This document shows, in pieces, positions 47,395-58,035 of a DNA stretch of 64,000 bases. The DNA comes from Phocoena phocoena (taxonomy: Eukaryota > Chordata > Mammalia > Artiodactyla > Phocoenidae), in NCBI RefSeq assembly GCF_963924675.1, contig NC_089232.1, forward strand, positions 34,987,312 to 35,051,311. Direction: 5' to 3'. Numbering within the stretch: position 1 is the first letter of the stretch; every line of letters begins with the position of its first letter. The notes under the pieces are model-generated. The model was given only the letters and a program-made list of their open reading frames with translations, was not told where the DNA came from and made no database searches. The position numbers and the translations under genes were made by a program.

Positions 47395-47570
47395 ATGGTT
47401 TTGGATATTTCTTGGCAGCATGGTGAAGTGAAAAGAGCAAGAAGACCTGGGGTATGCCTCTGTTCCACTCCCAGCTAGGTAGCAACCTTGAATAAGTTGC
47501 CTTTTTCCTTCCTGACCTACCTTCCTTCCTTCAACTACTTTCCTTTTTGGAAAATGTAACTTAGCCCTCA
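47395..47570 (+). mobile_element. MIR SINE fragment
   Basis: 'gcatggtgaagtgaaaagag' then 'ttccactcccagctaggtag' and 'caaccttgaataagttgcct' match the MIR head and core. Confidence 0.65.
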
Positions 47571-48734
47571 TCAAACAAATGAATCCAAGAACTGTCCCAG
47601 ACTCAATACAAGAATGTCAAACACGAATAAAACATAATATCCAAGGAGATTATAATCCAATGAAGGAGACAGTGGTGTATACAACTAACTACAATGCAAA
47701 GAGAAAACAGCTACCTCAGCAGTATGGATGGTGTTTAGGGAGAGAAAGGAAGAAACAAGTTAACTTACCATGGGAAGAGCTGTTTACAGAGTTGTGTCTT
47801 TAAGAAAGAATACCTTTTCAAAGAAGCTAGGGGGAAATATGTCAATACAGTACGAGAAGTAGTTATTTTTTTTGTCTTCTAGACTTCACTGATCTGCCCA
47901 CAATGCTTCTACGACTGACTGCGCAGCCGGCATCTTCCCTCTGCTCCTGGGTATATCTAGAAAACAAACTGTGCTGGGGCCTCCAAAGCAGTCCCTCTCT
48001 GCACACCACCCTACTGCCTAAAGGGATTCAACCCTTGACCCAGCTCTTTCGTTGCTTGCTGAAATGCATCAGACTCACTAGGTATACAGAGACTTTTTTC
48101 ATGACAACTGCCTACACACAATGAAATTTGCATTTTAGCCAGAAAGCCAGGCAACCCTTAGGCCACTGTCCATGTTGTGGAAATGGGGCTTACAAATCAA
48201 AAGAACCTTAATAACAAATTGTATTGATCAGTTGAAACCTACATGTTACTAACTGGCATGGCCTCCAGAAAAGTACCGCACCGAAGTTCATACACACATG
48301 CGTGCGCACACAGCATTTCACTGTGTGTTACCACACATGCATTTCATCTGGGTAATAGCGCCTTGTGCAAGCAGATGAGGGAGAAAGAGACTTTAAAGGA
48401 TGGACTCCTATTGTTCCACCAAACAACTTAAAATGGATCGAAGCCTCAGAGGAGAGAAAAACAAAGCCAGCTCTCTGAGGCTTTCTGTCTACCCCTTCAG
48501 ATAATCACTGGCATCCCAGGCAATACCTAGAAAAGTATTAAAATTTGAGTAACACTGGTTTACTTGTTTATATGCATCCCCATAGAATCCCCCACCACGT
48601 CTACAAAAGCTTCAAAGGCTCTACAATGAGACCCGTCAGGATGTGAGGAGAGGGAGAAAGAAAGACACTCTCAAGTGTTTGGAGACCCAGCCTGGGCATG
48701 CAGGCTCTCAGGCATCTGGTTATCCCTGCCTGAC
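47571..48734. other. Unassigned non-coding DNA
   Basis: No gene recognised. A decayed ancient-repeat segment ('ggagattataatccaatgaa' near 47645) may be present. Confidence 0.4.
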
Positions 48735-48905
48735 ACCGCGCCCGCGATTTCAGACTGTTTAATTAATTCTGATAATACCACATCGCAGGTGCTGCAGGAA
48801 TTATGTTAATTTAAGATCACATCTTAACCAATTCCCACAGGTTTCATTCGAACCTAATAAATGAAATAATCTCCACCATGAGCGCCTTGCTTACCTAATT
48901 AGGCA
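48735..48905. promoter_or_regulatory. Candidate conserved regulatory element
   Basis: Non-repetitive block with TGTTTAATTAATTCTG, CGCAGGTGCTGC (E-box CAGGTG), TTATGTTAATTTAAGATC and CTTACCTAATTAGGCA (palindromic CCTAATTAGG). This density of homeodomain-type and E-box words in moderate-GC DNA is typical of developmental enhancers. Inference only. Confidence 0.35.
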
Positions 48906-49319
48906 TGGGGTGACAAAGCAGTCACACTTGAGGTACATCAGTGCCACTGGTCACCTTCAAAAGCATAACTGTGACCTGCCTACGGGCATCTTCCCCAGGC
49001 TTCTATCAGACATAGATGAAAGCCAAGCAAATAAGGAATCACACTGCCCTTTCTTTACCAGCAACCCTGTTTTTTTCCCTCTCATTTATTTTCTTGTCTT
49101 TTTAAACATTTCTATACTGCTGGATCCTACAAAATCTCACCATGTTTAAACTAAACCAAACTTTAGTTCTAATTTCATATTACTTCAGTTAACAAATACC
49201 GTAAGAGTCAGGTTATTTTTAACCAATGGGTACTTTCTAACCAGTGTGTTCTTTCCTCATTGATGAGGCATTAAAGGGTACTGTCTAATTTTACCTGAAC
49301 CAGTAGTGACATAAATGCC
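48906..49319. other. Unassigned non-coding DNA
   Basis: No gene or repeat recognised. Confidence 0.4.
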
Positions 49320-49515
49320 ATCATGCCTCTCCTCATCGCTCACTCCCCACACGTTCACCATCAGAAACTAGCCTTCTATTGGGTACAAAGCAGCCTGGAA
49401 TGCCCTCACCCCAGCCCCTGAATGGCTCACCCCCCACTTCTTTCATGTCCATGTTCAAGAATCACCCCATCATCAAGGTCTTTTCTGACCAGCCAAATAA
49501 AAGAGTAACCCCATC
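49320..49515 (+). mobile_element. L2 LINE fragment
   Basis: 'gcctggaatgccctcacccc' near 49391, 'ttcaagaatcaccccatcat' and 'aaggtcttttctgaccagcc' match the L2 region just upstream of its 3' end. Confidence 0.6.
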
Positions 49516-49599
49516 CCTACAAGCTGCACCCTGCCTCTCGACACAAAATGAAGACTTGGCTACTGCAGTACCTGGCTGATTTGAATAGCGTAGACCAAG

Positions 49600-49695
49600 G
49601 CTTATTAATCCTGCTCAGGCTGGGGAGCTCTGCAGTCAATGTGTCCCCACTTCCTAACCAAGATCCTAATTCATTTGGTCCAGTGAGGGCTCCAG
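49600..49695 (-). mobile_element. MER5-like hAT MITE fragment
   Basis: 'aatcctgctcaggctgggga' then 'agatcctaattcatttggtc' and 'cagtgagggctccagacatc' resemble the antisense core of MER5-type elements. Confidence 0.4.
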
Positions 49696-50346
49696 ACATC
49701 AGTATGTATTAAATCTCCCCCAGACAGGAGTGGAGAACCTCTGATGCCAAGAGTTAAATGGACTTAGGCCTGAGGAGTCACTTAATAGGGATGGTCTAGT
49801 TTGGGTATCTAACCTGATCAAATAGATCAATTATTTCCCTAATCCTCAGTGGATTGAGGCAAAGGTTATATTCACTTCACTTCATTCTACATAGACCCCA
49901 CCATCAGAGCCCCCCCGGTGGAAAGAATTTCTCCTAATTCCTGGGTCCTAGCCTGGCTTCCCAGTGGTCAGTGAACACTAAGTGACATCTGGCCAGTGGG
50001 TATTTTCCTTCCCCTAATGTCAAAGCTCACTCAGACTGAATAAACTGAGACAAGATACAAAAACATGGTCTCTGGCCCTCAGATGCCTTGTTGTGGAGGA
50101 AAAATACAGAAAAGGGAAAGTCACACTAAAGACTTTCTGGGTAACCTCAGGGTTTTGAAGTGCCCCTCTCTCTCACTGCCAAGATCTGTGTCTCTCCCGC
50201 CTTGGCTCACACTCTGACTCTCCCTGCTCCTTCCCCCAGCATACCTGAAGTGGGATCTGACAGAGAAAGGCAGCCTTTACTAGACATAGGACCCCAAACG
50301 CTGGTTTTCCACCAGGGAGGAGGTTGTCAGAGGGGGTGCACTCATC
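49696..50346. other. Unassigned non-coding DNA
   Basis: No gene or repeat recognised. Confidence 0.4.
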
Positions 50347-50405
50347 GAGAGAGAGCGAGAGCGAGAGAGCGAGAGAGCGAGAGAGCGAGAGAGAGAGAGC
50401 GAGAG

Positions 50406-50458
<53 letters not shown>

Positions 50459-50470
50459 GAGAGAAAGAGC
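50347..50470. repeat. (GA)n / (GAGAGAGC)n simple repeat
   Basis: About 124 bp of pure GA dinucleotides punctuated by GC at 6- to 10-bp intervals; the longest uninterrupted GA block is near 50410-50445. The 111- and 127-codon open frames over it are Arg/Glu or Ser/Leu low-complexity artefacts. Confidence 0.97.
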
Positions 50471-51536
50471 GCTGTGCCCTCCTGGAGGGTGCTGAACTGG
50501 GGCCAGCGTGGCCCCCTTTCCACACTACTGATAGGAGCACTGCCCAGGTGGCCCACCTCTCAAGTTTCTAGATTCAGATGGCTTCTCCTATTTTCCATTT
50601 TCTGAGCTTGGCTTTGAACAAAAGTTAAATCTCCAAAACTCAGAGGGGAAACCCAGAAAACACTGCCAGGTTTTTCTAACCCCTGCTTGAAATAATCAAA
50701 TCCCCAGCGTATGCCCGGACTCAGCCAATGCTGGCTCAGCCACCGGCCCCAGCCTCGCTAAAAAATTCATAAACCACAGAACAGCTGGGCCACAGTCTGC
50801 TTTCAGAGCAAAGCATCCTCTGTCAGGTTTTCATCTAGGCACTACTGAAGAACTAAGCATTTATTCCTGACAGAGACTTGAAAGGGGAAATCTTACTGGC
50901 TGTCTGCTCAGTCACATGAGGACAGATTTGATGGGAATCCCATGCATGTTCCAACTAGATAAAAGATATTATTCATTCCTAAAATGTCTTCAGAGACTCC
51001 ATTAATGGAGAAATTCCAAGTGACAGAAATAACCAAAAAAATCCCCTAATATCAACATACAACTGCATTAGGATGGATCAGGGAAAGGAATGCTTAATAT
51101 TTAGGCCCGCCCTAAAATCATGTTTCTTTCCTTTTCATCACGAAAGATAAGAACTGGCTAGGGGAAGTAACAGGGGGAAAAGATGCCCCCTGGAAAACAT
51201 ATGGGACCAGTTAAACATTCCTTTTCCCTAAAAGGAGAGATTTCATTTGGAAGTTGCCATATTTTGACAATTTCTATGGAGACTTATCCTCCGGTGAATT
51301 TCCTCGGTCATGACAGGCTGTGGTAAATGGAAAAGATATCTTATTATTAGGCCTCAATATTCTATGTGTGGGTATACGCAACTTAAATAGGCAATTAAAA
51401 ATTTTTTTTAACTTTATGCTTTCTCCAAAGACTATATCTAAGGAAGACTATGGAGAAGCCAAACTCCTGAAATCCAATGGGGACCCCAAATCAAGATTCT
51501 CAGATTCAGGGAAACCATTTTTTTCTGATATGATTC
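50471..51536. other. Unassigned non-coding DNA
   Basis: No gene recognised. Confidence 0.4.
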
Positions 51537-51559
51537 TTTTTTTTTTTTTTTTTTTTTTT
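51537..51559. repeat. Poly-T run
   Basis: Twenty-three T residues. It could be the A tail of a minus-strand retroposed sequence lying at 51560 upward, but no source transcript is recognised. Confidence 0.9.
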
Positions 51560-51847
51560 ACAATGAAAGCGAGTTTTTGTGCCCTCACACCTATCACAAC
51601 TCTGTTAACTACATCCATACAGTTGACAGTTGTAGTACAATAACAATGACTGCTTATACTGGTGCTCTCTAAGTCCTTCAAGACTCTTCATAGTTGTAAC
51701 AATGAGATAGTGTTCTGTGTTTTTGTATTCTCAGTCTTTGTAACCAAATTATTTAGTGATAATATACAATGCAATCCTAAGTTAATTGCCTTTAATTTCA
51801 TTTTCCTTATATGCTAGATAATGTGTCCGACTCAAGAAATATTGAAT
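51560..51847 (-). other. Possible unidentified retroposed sequence
   Basis: The sequence following the poly-T run is the right length and orientation for a minus-strand retrocopy, but I recognise no parent gene or SINE, and no clear target duplication flanks it. Confidence 0.25.
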
Positions 51848-51888
51848 GGATGGATGGATGGGAGGAAGGGAGGGAGGGAGAGAGGGAG
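51848..51888. repeat. (GGAT)n(GGGA)n simple repeat
   Basis: Tetranucleotide GGAT units grading into GGGA and GAGG units. Confidence 0.9.
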
Positions 51889-52119
51889 TTTTCTACAACC
51901 TAGAAATACACTTCCTGCCTTAGATAAACTAGCTCAGGGGAAAGCTGGTTAATTCATGTATCAAAGATTCCATTGCCCATTTTCATATTTCTAGTAACCC
52001 ACATAAATTCATTGTTTATATTTACAATCTACAGAACAGCCCTAATAGAAATAAAAGGTGAACTGAGCAGGGCACAAGATTTAAATAAGACCGGCCCCAG
52101 GCTGAATACAACAGATAAT

Positions 52120-52315
52120 GCTTTGCATTTGTATCAGACTTTCCTGTTTGATTCAAGACATCTTCACAAACACTCCTCTGGATCCTCATCACAATCCTGT
52201 GAGACAGATGTGGCAGGTAAATCATTGCCATGTTCAGATGAGGCAGCAGAGGCTGAGAGAAGTTAAATGCCTCACCAACACACATGGCTGGTTTGATGCG
52301 ATCTGAATTAGATGC
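52120..52315 (-). mobile_element. MIR-related SINE, antisense
   Basis: 'atcctcatcacaatcctgtg' near 52181, 'cagaggctgagagaagttaa' near 52248 and 'atgcctcaccaacacacatg' near 52267 match antisense MIR text. Confidence 0.65.
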
Positions 52316-52539
52316 AAGAATCGGTTCAGCCCAGTAGTCTTCTCCATCCTGAGGAAGTTCTCAGGTTAATTAGAGAGTATGCCCTCTGACCAGGAATAAA
52401 AATAGTGGTTTTGAGCACCAACTGAGAAGTCTATAGAATGTGAGGCACACATAAAGCCGACCAATTTTCCAGAATTAAGATAACATCATCTCCTTGCTTA
52501 CTCCTCCCCAAGCCATGGTTCTCGCTCTTTCCCATCTGC

Positions 52540-52775
52540 TTCCCTCTTCCTCTTTCCCCATCTTCCCAAATTCTTCTATGAAGTGTTCTCAGTCACTCTA
52601 ATCCAGACACTTCTTCCTCCTTCAAACTCTTACAGTTTGTACCTCTCCTGGCACTTGTCTCATGTAATTTGGTCACATCTCTCACCTAGCTGTCTTGAAT
52701 TTTCCTTTACACCTTGAATTGTCATACCTATAACAGTAAGTATGCCCACAAATAGACTCTACTTCCTCCAGCACA
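52540..52775 (+). mobile_element. L2 LINE fragment
   Basis: 'cagtcactctaatccagaca' and 'cacttgtctcatgtaatttg', then 'cacctagctgtcttgaattt', match an L2 3' region that lacks its terminal part. Confidence 0.5.
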
Positions 52776-54125
52776 AGGAGGTCATGGAGTGGACTGCTGT
52801 TGTTTCCAGGACATAACTGATTACTTCTATCTTGACTAGTCCCCAAGCCCCCTTGTGCTGGTAACTGCATTCTTGAGAATCATCCCACTCCACTCTCAGA
52901 CCCTGTGGCTTGGGAGTGGCCAAAACCTTTGTCCTGCCCCAGGAATGGATACACGATCCAACCAACCTATAAGGCTCAATTCTGAGATTTGTGATGGCAG
53001 TGGAAAGTAGAAGCTTGATTTCTGCTGAGACTGCCAACAGGGAAAATGACGTAAGGCTGGAGGTGCTGGGAGCCCCATGTGGAGCCTGAGTCTAAATCCA
53101 GAATGGAAAAAGCAGAACCAAGGGATGAGCAATTCCAGGTCCTGATGAGAACATTTGAGTCACTGGATCCAGCTAGACCTAACCCCTGGACTTTTAGGGG
53201 TACACAAACTATGTGTTTCCTTTGTTTTAAGTCTGTTGAAATTGGGTTCAGTTAGGGTCCCCTCATTTCTTTATGGGAGAATCTTTGGAGGCCAATTTGA
53301 TTAGGAAAGAGACTGTGGAACTTTCTGGGAACTGAGCATGCATAGCAATCTTGTTTATTACAGCTCAATAAAAATAGGAAGATTTTTAAGATGGTTTTAG
53401 TCACACTTTACAGAAGATTGAGAAACTTTCCACTGTCCACAGCAAAGGCAAAGAATATTATATAAAGGTATGTTAATATGTCAGTCATGAAAATCATTAT
53501 GACTTTTCTTCATCAATTCTTGGATTCACATTATTCTCAGATTGTAACATTCCTGAAATCAGAATGTGTCATATAATCAAAGGGATCATACAATTCCTGG
53601 GCTTGAATTGAAGTTGAATTCTTCCAGAGAGGACTGGCATTTCTTTCTGCCAATCAGAGTTATCTGAGCCTACTGGGAATTAATTTCTCTAAGTATTTGG
53701 ACCACACCACCAGTACTTGTAGCTCAGATTCTCAGAGAGATTTGGGTTTTATTTCCTCTGCAGATGTCCAAAGCTGAGACATGCAGGTTTCCCAGCTGGC
53801 CCTTCCAGAGAATTTTCCTTTATCCTTTCACTGAGTGAGTAGCTCTTTGGTATCCTGCCTTTAGGTAGGGGTCTCCTAGTAAACTTCCTATCTTGAATAC
53901 TTTTTCTTTATGTCAAGTTGTAAAGAAAATAATGGTACTCTTTACAATAGATGGCATCTTGACTTTCGTGAATTATGGTTTGATTATTAAAATTAGACTT
54001 GGCTTGGGAAAGCAATGGTGATTACAGAGTCCCTTGAATTACCTCCTAGATGCTTCCACTGGATGTCTTTCTCTCACTGGAAACCAGAGTCTGGACTAAT
54101 AGAGACCATGTTGTAAACATCTTCC
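52776..54125. other. Unassigned non-coding DNA
   Basis: No gene recognised. Some old L1- or LTR-like texture near 52800-53220 is too decayed to name. Confidence 0.4.
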
Positions 54126-54190
54126 TAAGCCTCACTGAGTCTAGAATAAGGCCAGGAACATAGTAGTTGCTCAATAAATAATTGTTTAGT
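54126..54190 (+). mobile_element. L2/MIR 3' end fragment
   Basis: 'aataaggccaggaacatagt', then 'agttgctcaataaataattg' is the shared tail of L2 and MIR. Confidence 0.55.
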
Positions 54191-55344
54191 TTCTGAATTA
54201 GCTACATTAGTGACTGATTAAAGTTTTATGAACCTAAATGCAACTGAAGAGGCAGAGGAAAATGCACCAGGGTAGTTCTTGGGCTGAATGCCTTCTAAAC
54301 GTTAGCTCAAGATGTGGTCCTATTAAAAGGGGCTCTCCCTTCAGAAAAGCCCAATTAAACATCTGTCAATATTATGTCACACTGCTGGGAGCAGGAGTAC
54401 CCACATGTTTGGAGGCACCAGATGCTGCAATTAAAGTGGTTTTCTGCCATTTCATTTGAACTTTACTGGATACATAGGTAGCCTTCTAAGTACCTACTTT
54501 GGTAACACTGGTTTAAGTACCAAATGAGATTTCTTTTCATTCAATTGAGCTTCCAGAAATGCCACAAAATTACTCTCCAGCATTACAGAAAATGATTCCT
54601 GAGAAGGTTGAACAAGATGTAACCTTTCACCCTCTAACTCTATTACCACTGAGGTGAAACCTTTGTTAAATCCAGATTTATAACCCTTTTCAGTTCATAT
54701 TGGCCGGTGAGTCTGCAAGCATGGAGCCTGCATTTGTTGCCAGATAGAAAACATTTGCTTAGTGAATTCTCTTGGTCTTTATCTCCTTTCTCTTGAGGAT
54801 TGTTAGAAAATATAGCATTGACTCCCGGTCTCTCTCTTTCCCCTCAAAGCCTCTTGCCGTATAACAAGATTGTTAAAGACAAATTGCTAACCATCCCTCT
54901 TATACACACACCTCATTAAATTGGTTGCACAATTTTCTTTCATTCTTTCTCTAGGGCTGCTAAAGGAATATAGCCATTTATAATAACTGCCACTGTTGAG
55001 TGTAACTGCTGGGTTCAGGTAAGAGTATGTATACACTCTTTGTTTTGCAAAAGACTTTCTTTCAGGTACAAGTAACTTAGTTCTGTTTCCTTAGATGAAT
55101 GATTCGCATATTAGAAAACCTTAGGTCACCTAGGGTTCAGGTTGGTTTTTAATGAATTCTGTTGAAATTCCAAGAATTACATGAGATACTTCTGAATGGG
55201 CACATCTTACAGGTGATTTGTCATCATCATCCTCATGGTCAGCATTATTGAAAAACTAACGTAAAAGGACATGAGTAGCCTCCCTCACTACCTCAGCTCA
55301 CCCAAATGAGAATTCAAAAACAGCACATATGTTAGGCAGGACAC
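54191..55344. other. Unassigned non-coding DNA
   Basis: No gene or repeat recognised. Confidence 0.4.
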
Positions 55345-55515
55345 ATGCCCACAAGTCAGAAGATCTTGACTGTTTTATGGTCTTTGAGCCTCAATTTCCC
55401 CATGTATGAAATGAAAATAAAAATACTCTCCAATCTACCTAACAGGGATTCGACAACGATTCCAAATAATAATTGGTGTGGAAGTGCTTTGAAAAGTATA
55501 AAGCAGCAAACATGT
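55345..55515 (+). mobile_element. MIR SINE
   Basis: 'gagcctcaatttccccatgt', 'gaaatgaaaataaaaatact', 'tggaagtgctttgaaaagta' in MIR order. Confidence 0.75.
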
Positions 55516-56389
55516 GGAAGGTATTATTATCGGCATATTAATAGACTCTCACACAATTAAGCAAACAGCATCTTCTATGTGACTTGGGGAATCAGATTAA
55601 AAAAAGAACAGGAAGGGAAGAAAGCCAGTAGCAAAGTGCTTGCTGGGACTCTTGGAGGCTCCAGAACCCAATTTTGAACATCACAGCCCATAACAATCAA
55701 TGCCCTCTGCAAAGCTCAGAGCCTAGTAAAAATATCAGGTCATCAGCTAAGCCACATGCCAGGATGGTCATAGAAACAAAAACAATAACTGCAGTTTATG
55801 AGAGGGAATAACCTCAAAACCCAACCATGGTAAATGCAGGGACCCTGACTGATGAACACTGCAGTACGAAAATAAGGACGTTCAGCCCAGTAACTGGCCT
55901 TCCCTGGCCTTGCCCACTGGCCAGCACTGAAGCCCTTCAATCACCCTCTCAGCTCTGCCCTGCGCCTGAGCCAGTGTCCCCATGCCTGACAGCAATTTGG
56001 GAGCCCTGCCTGACTAGACAGTGAGGCTGGAGCTAGCCTTGCTGCCCTGGAGTCCCACACAACCACAGACTCACCCAACAGTGGCCCTCCCCAAATCTTA
56101 ACACAGTTGTCTTCCATGTGTTTGTTACTGAAGCCACACCATGGGCCTAACCCAACTAAGGCTAAGTTTGCTACATTCTTTGGACAATCCTATTAAGGCC
56201 AGCCTGGAGCTTGTTCGGCCCCGTGGCAGAGCCCACCTTTTCCAGGCCCACTGCGCCTGTCCTCCTCAACTCACCAATTATGTGACCTTGGCCCACCACC
56301 AGCATGGTCTATGCTTGGAAGAGCCCACAGCCACTCTTCTCGGACAATGGAATTTTGTAAGCAACTGTATTAGTGTGGAAATCCCCTAC
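55516..56389. other. Unassigned non-coding DNA
   Basis: No gene or repeat recognised. Confidence 0.4.
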
Positions 56390-56580
56390 TCTTAGAGTCA
56401 GAAAGCCCGGGTTTAATTCTCAAACCCTACCATTTACAAACCGGTGGAATTCTGGGTGAGTGCCTCTCCAAATTTCATTATCTTCCCTTGAAAAAGTAGA
56501 TGAACAGGACCTTTCAACAGAGCTATCCTCAGGTTGAGTGAAAACACTATGTAAACTATAAGATGCTTTAAAACTTAAGG
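56390..56580 (+). mobile_element. MIR SINE
   Basis: 'agtcagaaagcccgggttta' near 56397, 'caaatttcattatcttccct' near 56469 and 'ctataagatgctttaaaact' near 56556 in MIR order. Confidence 0.7.
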
Positions 56581-57389
56581 GTTGTTTTTTTCAGTTGTCC
56601 AGAAGTAAAAGAGGTAGAAATTACATTATTGGAATCGAGGCTCTCAATAAAAGATTCGTCAAGTGATTATGAATGAATAAAACCTATATTTCACATTTTT
56701 ATATAAAAGCTATAAACTGGGTTAAATATACAATTAATCTCAAAAGAGATCTCCAGAGAACTAAGACCCTAAAAGTGACTTAAATTTTTTTTTAAGAAAA
56801 ACCATCTTACATACAATGGTAACTACCTCTTCCTCTAAAGCCCAATTGTCAACACCTATTGTCGACCACTGTCACTCTGTGATCTACTTTTATGGCAATT
56901 ACCTCCTAACTGGTCTCCCTGGCTGTGGTTGGGCTGGTGAGGCCCACAGGCAGGGGAGGCTGCCAGGGTTGTGAGTCGTAAGTTGCAATAAACCAGAGTA
57001 ACAGGTTGGAGCCAGCCAAAGAAGTGGCCGGAAGAGGAATGCCAATCATGAGGCTGACATCAGGCTGGGGGAGGGGAAAACCAGGAACATCAGCACTGAG
57101 GGAGCAATCAAAGCAGGACAGGAAGTCAGGCTGCACTGGTTCAACACACAAAACATGGGACTGAGCAGACGTGGGTGGCTGAGGCAAACAAGGAGTACCA
57201 GTTTCACAACCCCTAGTCCTGAGACCATGTCACAGGAGCCTCAGTTAGATGCTTTTGAAGGCCTTCCCACCACCTTTCCCCAGGGAAAACTGTCTGCCTC
57301 TCGCAGTGGGTCAGCAAGCAGCCCTCTGACATCACCCGTTCTCTAATCTATGGCTGTCCTGTGTTCACCTTACCGACTCAAGGTCTGCT
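56581..57389. other. Unassigned non-coding DNA
   Basis: No gene recognised. A T run and an (AT)-rich block lie before 56860. Confidence 0.4.
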
Positions 57390-57960
57390 TTGCTCACAAC
57401 CCGCTTTGGCACCAAAGCTTCCAGTGCCTTACTCTGGCCCCTTAGACGAATTCCACTCTCCTGCCCTAGCGCTCGAGGTTTCCACATCAGGCCCCAAATG
57501 ACCTACCGTCCTTTTCTCCATCCTCCCACAATCGCATATCTTCTATTCCAGGCATTTGTTTCCCAAGTCATCTGATTCCTTCCCATTTCCATGCTTTTCT
57601 CACATCATTCCCCGCATCAAGAAAACCATTTCCCTTCTCTCTACCTCTCCAGATTCTTGATTGCTCTTCAAGACCCAATGAAAAACCCTCCTTCCCCATG
57701 ACATATTCCAGGATTGTTGCACCTACAGTTGTTAGCTCTCCTCTGAATTCCTATAGCGCCAGCCCTGTTAGCACTTCGGGATAAAAGTCTCCCGTATAAT
57801 GATGTTGAACTGTTATCTTTTATCATTACTATTATTAATTTTCCTGTTTACAGGTTATTAATGCAAATCTTGTCATTATTTTTTGTATTCCTAAGTGACT
57901 AAGAATGCTGCTTCAATTATAGGAAGCCCTTAATAAATATGCATTAATTGCTCTATTGAA
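57390..57960 (+). mobile_element. L2 LINE 3' region
   Basis: Long L2 order: 'tccacatcaggccccaaatg', 'attgctcttcaagacccaat', 'ccttccccatgacatattcc', and an end 'gaagcccttaataaatatgc' near 57923. About 60 bp near 57830-57890 looks inserted. Confidence 0.7.
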
Positions 57961-58035
57961 ACTGTTGGCTTTATGCTTACTCTAAAGGCTTCCTTCTGTG
58001 TCCTCAGAAACCTAATTCTAAGGCAAGAAGTCTCA

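Noticed and set aside
47194..47574. 126-codon minus-strand frame
   Set aside because: Overlaps a MIR copy; no known domain.
50160..50605. Arg/Glu-rich and Ser/Leu-rich open frames
   Set aside because: Direct translation of the GA simple repeat.
53940..53975. Possible third copy of the 170-bp repeat (ACAATAGATGG, CTTGACTTTCG)
   Set aside because: Similarity covers only about 25 bases without the CTGTCTCTTCTAGTAC core, so chance is likely.
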